From Candidatus Omnitrophota bacterium (GTDB taxonomy: Bacteria > Omnitrophota > Gorgyraeia > 2-01-FULL-45-10): a stretch of 7,731 nucleotides of DNA. The notes beneath the pieces are model-generated. The model saw only the letters and a list, made by a program, of their open reading frames with translations, was not told the DNA's origin and searched no databases. Below are positions 6,301-7,731 of this stretch, piece by piece (the stretch's first letter is position 1; every line of letters starts with the position of its first letter). Location: the NCBI GenBank assembly GCA_028716065.1, contig JAQUQN010000049.1:1-7731 (forward strand), given 5' to 3'. The position numbers and the translations under genes are program-made.

Positions 6301-7731
6301 GATGAAGTAGCCGATATGACTCCTGAAGAGGTAGCGCGCGCCAAGGAGATGAAGGATACAACGGTTAAGTACTTCAATTCTCTTTTCGATAATTCCGTGA
6401 CGAGCGAGGAAGTATTTGATCTGGCCGATAAATCAGGCATAAAGTCGTTCGGGCAGCTGATATACTGGGCAAAGAACGGCCACGCAGACCTCATGGAGAA
6501 GATGAATATTATTCTGGAAGATGCCGTTTTGAAAGCCCTTCTAAAAGATTATGTAAATACGGCATCGAGCCTATTGGCCAGCGAGGGCCAGACGGTCGGC
6601 ATGCCGGAGCTCTTTTTCATATACATGGAGCAGTCCTGTGATGTCGCGGCCGACACGGCGAAATATAATCTTGATAAGGTCGATGTAAAAGAGAGGATTG
6701 ACACCTCTACGGCTGTATTGAAAGGAAAGCTTAGTATCGCGAAAGCGCAGCCTCAATCCAGGTGGAATCTCATAAAGGCAAAGGCCAGAACATATATCGC
6801 AAAAGGGGCAATATTATACGCGATGATCTTGGCCTTCGTGGCGTTGGTGACAGCCTTCTTATCCCGATTGTTCCGAAGACAACCCCGCGCGGTACCTGCA
6901 GCAGTATCCTCAGCCGTGTCGACAGCAGCAGGGGAAGGCCCTGAAGCGGTTACGCCGGCAGTGCCTGAAGTTACCCGCGAAATTCCAGAGTCCAGGGCAG
7001 AGCCGAGGGAGAAGTTGCCCACAGAATCAGAAGGAAAATTCATCACGGTAGGGGATTTGACAAATATAGAGAAGGCGCTATCGGACGCAAGAAAGAAACT
7101 CGTAGACGAATATGATAAAGCGCACGTGATATTGAATCCTTATGGCAGCATCGGAAAAGATCTGGGAAGGGCCGGTCCCCGCTTCGTAATGAGATGGACT
7201 GCCAGCGCAGCAGGCTTGATGGCGATCTTGATAGGTATATATTTCGTATACGTAGGAGGAGGTGTTATCGCTTCAACGATCACACTTGCAGGAGCGGCTT
7301 TGGTGATAGGCGGCCTATTCTCCGTCAAGGGTTTAATGTTAAGTTTACAGGTGGCATATCAAGCCGTAAAGGAAAAGAGTGTAAAGGCCATAAAAGCCGT
7401 AAAAGAGAAAGGTATGAAGGCTGCCCTGGGAGAGATAATAGAAAATTTTAAAGCAAAGGTAAGGTTGACCTTACAAAAAGCATATCAAGCCATAAAAGAG
7501 AAAGGTGTAAAGGCTGCACTGGTATCTTTTATCAAAGCGTTTTCTCCTGGAAAGATAATAGAAAAGTATAAAGAACCTATATTGAATCTTGAGACCAAGC
7601 AATGGTGGCTTGAACTTACTCGGAATAACATAGGCATATTGTTCAAGAGGCAACTACAGGTGATACGGCAGGAAGAAGCCATCGGAATAATCACGAAAGG
7701 GCTCGGTGAGCTCAAAACATCGGTTGAAAAA
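1..7731 (+). CDS. Internal slice of a giant multidomain, membrane-anchored protein with a GH5-like glycosidase (partial at both ends)
   Basis: Frame 1 is open for all 2577 codons; I read every codon and found no TAA, TAG or TGA. There is no plausible initiation site near base 1 and the last codon is a sense codon, so both ends lie outside the window. The translation is rich in Lys, Glu, Asp and Gly and poor in Cys, with abundant ATA, AGG and AGA codons throughout. That style does not change noticeably along the window, which argues for one gene and against stitched fragments. The order is helical segment, beta-rich domain, binding module, GH-A barrel, linker, degenerate repeats, beta-rich region, helical domain, and three hydrophobic segments with Lys-rich helices. 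Only the glycosidase gives a biochemical role: retaining hydrolysis of a glycan, probably outside the cytoplasm. The protein as a whole matches no named family I recognise. Giant proteins with sugar-active domains are known from Omnitrophota; assignment there is inference. Confidence 0.96.
403..1035 (+). other. Protein region: beta-rich domain of unknown family (residues 135-345)
   Basis: Residues 135-345 alternate short hydrophobic strands with charged turns, for example FDAIYFVNN (141-149), VFKIYIIPEVRYISIC (163-178), CEVVIPAI (221-228) and TRFMIFNA (308-315). This suggests one or two all-beta domains. An acidic loop DMDKDGN (156-162) has the look of a calcium-binding or tight turn, but it is too short to call. 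Four Cys (178, 221, 271, 278) stand out in a Cys-poor protein; C271 and C278 are close enough to form a disulfide if the region is exported. It lies just before the binding module and is separated from it by a short charged stretch around EEKK (347-350). I recognise no family. An additional binding or spacer domain is the simplest reading. Confidence 0.4.
1042..1644 (+). other. Protein domain: carbohydrate-binding-module-like beta sandwich (residues about 348-548)
   Basis: Residues 348-548 read as a jelly-roll beta sandwich of the galactose-binding-like type often attached to glycosidases. Visible elements are an opening strand with W378 (RDWEV), a strand pair around YLELSVNL (403-410), a central VKISVKIKVPAAFA (438-451) followed by GIQVFAKN (457-464), then SDWMNV (472-477) and GEWIEISYVP (481-490). 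The closing pair is REITAIGVKFAM (508-519) and GVIEIKDLSI (534-543). The phrasing of strand, Pro and alanine-rich turn, followed by a Trp strand and a final 'IGVKF...IEIKDLSI' pair, is characteristic of these modules. W378, W474 and W483 are candidate sugar-stacking residues. It immediately precedes the glycosidase, as binding modules commonly do. The numbered CBM family cannot be assigned by eye, and a purely structural beta-sandwich is possible. Confidence 0.6.
1717..2586 (+). other. Protein domain: clan GH-A (GH5-like) retaining glycoside hydrolase, TIM barrel (residues about 573-862)
   Basis: The domain has the strand order and full residue set of a GH5-type barrel. Strand 1 is HVGASFYLPW (574-583). 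Strand 2 is ARIVLAIG (616-623) with the conserved Arg, R617. Strand 3 is RLILVFHDF (665-673) with H671. Strand 4 is AIMAVEFVNEID (707-718) with N715 and the acid/base E716. Strand 5 is GMAVSVSC (747-754). Strand 6 is DIFQIHAY (771-778) with H776 and Y778. Strand 7 is VEVIYGEMD (802-810) with the nucleophile E808. Strand 8 is GAYLWFDW (828-835) with W832. The length, about 290 residues, is normal for a complete barrel, so the domain is probably active. It should hydrolyse a beta-linked polysaccharide or oligosaccharide with retention of configuration; the substrate (glucan, mannan or other) cannot be read from sequence. A binding-module-like domain precedes it and a Pro-rich linker follows. Other GH-A families remain possible. 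Confidence 0.85.
2596..2727 (+). other. Protein region: Pro/Ala/Lys-rich linker (residues 866-909)
   Basis: Residues 866-909 are low in complexity, consisting almost entirely of Pro, Ala, Lys, Val, Glu and Thr (for example EERPAPVKPVVTAEAPAK at 875-892 and SKPAPAKAPR at 897-906). Such segments are typical flexible hinges in multidomain sugar-active enzymes. This one separates the compact catalytic module from the long repeat region, suggesting the barrel can move relative to the rest of the chain. The hinge role is inferred from composition. Confidence 0.75.
2767..2799 (+). repeat. NPK box, copy 1 (residues 923-933)
   Basis: Residues 923-933 read NPKYDDNNRLI, nine residues after W914. The partner at 1212-1222 reads NPKKDENDRLI, so eight of eleven positions are identical. 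It marks the start of the repeat region just after the linker. Confidence 0.65.
2974..3045 (+). repeat. Cys box, copy 1 (residues 992-1015)
   Basis: Residues 992-1007 read RPHYAKETKTHCDEDG and continue as NLTDKKDV to 1015, with Cys at 1003. It aligns without gaps to copy 2 over RPxxA(K/R)ETKT(H/Y)CDExG. W1030 lies 27 residues after the Cys. Confidence 0.7.
3088..3120 (+). repeat. Trp box, copy with WANG (residues 1030-1040)
   Basis: Residues 1030-1040 read WSLLEGTWANG. The copy at 1333-1343 reads WTFFYGIYANG, with W, G, A, N and G in register and aromatic for aromatic at position 8. The shorter W-T-L-L at 1436-1439 resembles only its first half. Confidence 0.6.
3445..3516 (+). repeat. Cys box, copy 2 (residues 1149-1172)
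   Basis: Residues 1149-1164 read RPTSARETKTYCDERG, followed by REIPSNDV to 1172; Cys is 1160. About eleven of sixteen positions match copy 1 exactly, and the alignment extends to a shared DV. W1190 lies 30 residues after the Cys. Confidence 0.7.
3634..3666 (+). repeat. NPK box, copy 2 (residues 1212-1222)
   Basis: Residues 1212-1222 read NPKKDENDRLI and match the first copy at eight of eleven positions. This copy lies 22 residues after W1190, so an insertion of about 13 residues separates the two boxes compared with copy 1. Confidence 0.65.
3901..3969 (+). repeat. Cys box, copy 3, diverged (residues 1301-1323)
   Basis: Residues 1301-1317 read SPTRTKTRTYCDDKGDL, with Cys 1311. The TYCDxxG core matches copy 2, while the ETKT part is altered to KTRT and one position shorter. 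W1333 lies 22 residues after the Cys. Confidence 0.6.
3997..4029 (+). repeat. Trp box, copy with YANG (residues 1333-1343)
   Basis: Residues 1333-1343 read WTFFYGIYANG, the in-register partner of 1030-1040. It follows Cys box 3, keeping the Cys-box-then-Trp order seen in the earlier copies. Confidence 0.6.
4921..5139 (+). other. Protein region: short beta segment and charged hinge with tandem pentapeptide (residues 1641-1713)
   Basis: Residues 1647-1668 contain aromatic strands (ENIYIFTIPA at 1647-1656 and GIFYIGYKD at 1663-1671). A Lys/Arg/Thr-rich stretch follows, in which a pentapeptide is repeated directly: RPTKE at 1696-1700 and RPTKD at 1701-1705 (bases 5086-5115). The two DNA copies use different synonymous codons (CGT CCT ACC AAA against AGA CCC ACC AAG), so the duplication is not recent. 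The segment separates the repeat region from the next beta-rich region and probably serves as a hinge. Confidence 0.4.
5140..6183 (+). other. Protein region: beta-rich, family unknown (residues 1714-2061)
   Basis: Residues 1714-2061 consist of alternating hydrophobic strands and polar turns with almost no predicted long helices, for example GRIMVYTT (1734-1741), TAVINYEYLYEYD (1787-1799), GRVYLVPP (1807-1814), EIKIGIVD (1830-1837) and GIVIVYDK (2027-2034). DxxG turns continue (DKDGKIT at 1934-1940, DAEGNIT at 1987-1993), as do YD pairs (1798, 1956, 2032). It may therefore be a more diverged continuation of the preceding repeats, but the Cys and NPK boxes are missing and I cannot align units with confidence. 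C1766, C1829 and C1931 are the only Cys. No catalytic motif is visible. Confidence 0.4.
6220..6738 (+). other. Protein region: helical domain with a possible internal repeat (residues 2074-2246)
   Basis: From residue 2074 the pattern switches from beta to helix: long runs without Gly or Pro and regular hydrophobic spacing, such as MTPEEVARAKEMKDTTVKYF (2106-2125) and LMEKMNIILEDAVLKALLKD (2164-2183). Two helices resemble each other: FYNLMHWADEVADM (2093-2106) and FGQLIYWAKNGHADLM (2150-2165) share F-x-x-L-x-x-W-A followed by A-D and Met, 57 residues apart. It is followed closely by the first hydrophobic helix, so it may pack at the membrane surface. No family is recognised. Confidence 0.4.
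6805..6861 (+). other. Predicted transmembrane helix 1 (residues 2269-2287)
   Basis: Residues 2269-2287 form an uninterrupted apolar run of 19 residues (GAILYAMILAFVALVTAFL), long enough to span a membrane. Basic residues flank both sides: K2259, K2261, R2263 and K2268 before it, and R2289, R2292, R2293 and R2296 after it. The flanking charge alone does not fix the orientation. Together with the downstream hairpin, the simplest topology places the C-terminal side in the cytoplasm and the glycosidase outside. It is internal to the protein, so it is not a signal peptide. Confidence 0.75.
6886..7023 (+). other. Protein region: Pro/Ala/Glu-rich linker (residues 2296-2341)
   Basis: Residues 2296-2341 are rich in Ala, Pro, Glu, Ser and Val (for example AVPAAVSSAVSTAAG at 2297-2311 and PEVTREIPESRAEPREK at 2322-2338). 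The composition changes from neutral Ala/Ser to charged Pro/Glu. This looks like a disordered linker between the first hydrophobic helix and the short helix (about 2350-2374) before the hairpin. It resembles the linker at 866-909 in style but not in sequence. Confidence 0.65.
7201..7320 (+). other. Predicted transmembrane hairpin, helices 2 and 3 (residues 2401-2440)
   Basis: Residues 2401-2418 (ASAAGLMAILIGIYFVYV) and 2421-2440 (GVIASTITLAGAALVIGGLF) are two apolar segments joined by a Gly turn (GGG, 2419-2421), with no charged residue in the whole stretch. Basic residues flank the pair: R2390, R2394 and R2398 before it and K2443 after it. By the positive-inside rule, both flanks should be cytoplasmic and the Gly turn outside. 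Small residues (Gly, Ala) along both helices would allow tight packing. Such a hairpin in the interior of a giant secreted-type protein is unusual. Confidence 0.75.
7345..7572 (+). repeat. Lys-rich amphipathic helices built from 11-residue repeats (residues 2449-2524)
   Basis: Three copies of an 11-residue unit are visible: AVKEKSVKAIK (2455-2465), AVKEKGMKAAL (2466-2476) and AIKEKGVKAAL (2497-2507). Copies 2 and 3 agree at 29 of 33 bases, far closer than the rest of the protein's repeats, so this looks like a recent in-frame duplication. The upstream lead LQxAYQA is also duplicated (2449-2455 and 2491-2497, 42 residues apart), as is GxIIExxK (2477-2484 and 2517-2524). Eleven-residue periodicity and the alternating Lys and apolar residues suggest long amphipathic helices lying on an acidic membrane or forming a coiled coil. 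The region directly follows the hydrophobic hairpin. Confidence 0.65.
7573..7731 (+). other. Protein region: helical tail continuing out of the window (residues 2525-2577)
   Basis: Residues 2525-2577 contain an aromatic patch (KQWWLEL, 2533-2539) followed by amphipathic helix (FKRQLQVIRQEEAIGIIT, 2548-2565). There is no stop codon, and the protein continues beyond base 7731. Nothing identifies a family. The segment may belong to the same membrane-proximal helical assembly as the preceding 11-residue repeats. Confidence 0.35.

Noticed and set aside
6762..7451. Two short plus-strand frames (6762-6944 and 7194-7451) overlapping the gene out of frame
   Set aside because: They are Arg-, Gly- and Ser-rich out-of-frame readings of the membrane region and its repeats, with no ribosome binding site or recognisable product.
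7345..7572. A CRISPR array or DNA-level regulatory repeat, because of the near-identical 33-base segments
   Set aside because: The copies are in frame, adjacent or 31 codons apart, without spacers of constant length or palindromic repeats. They are explained as duplicated coding units.

Overview
The window is coding from first base to last. Plus-strand frame 1 (codons starting at base 1) runs 2577 codons with no stop. Neither its start nor its end lies in the window, so this is an internal slice, about 290 kDa, of one giant multidomain protein. No other gene, RNA gene, intergenic gap, promoter or terminator is visible. All other open frames are short and look like shadows of this reading frame. 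Residue numbers below count from base 1 of the window (residue n starts at base 3n-2).

Organism: the codon style favours ATA for Ile and AGG/AGA for Arg, with many GAT, AAG and GAA codons and moderate GC. Together with a giant secreted-type gene carrying a sugar hydrolase domain, this suits an uncultivated bacterium of the Omnitrophota (Omnitrophica/OP3, PVC-related). Giant ORFs of this kind have been described there, including in Candidatus Velamenicoccus. This is an inference from style and architecture; Planctomycetota, Elusimicrobiota or another lineage cannot be excluded.

Layout, N to C within the slice: (1) a charged helical segment, residues 1-133; (2) a beta-rich domain of unknown family, 135-345; (3) a beta-sandwich that looks like a carbohydrate-binding module, about 348-548; (4) a complete clan GH-A (GH5-like) TIM-barrel glycosidase, about 570-862, with the whole GH5-type residue set in order; (5) a Pro/Ala/Lys linker, 866-909; (6) a long charged region of degenerate repeats, about 910-1640, with recurring Cys, Trp and NPK boxes; (7) a further beta-rich stretch, about 1710-2061; (8) a helical domain, 2074-2246; (9) a hydrophobic helix, 2269-2287; (10) a second Pro/Ala linker, 2296-2341; (11) a hydrophobic hairpin, 2401-2440; and (12) Lys-rich amphipathic helices made of 11-residue repeats, 2455-2524, followed by a helical tail.

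How the parts may work together (inference): the binding module and glycosidase would face outside and bind and cut a beta-linked glycan. The repeat region could act as an extended stalk. The hydrophobic segments would anchor the chain in the membrane, leaving the Lys-rich helices in the cytoplasm. The most unusual features are the sheer length of the frame, an apparently intact glycosidase buried inside it, the unrecognised repeat family, and membrane segments well away from either end of the slice.
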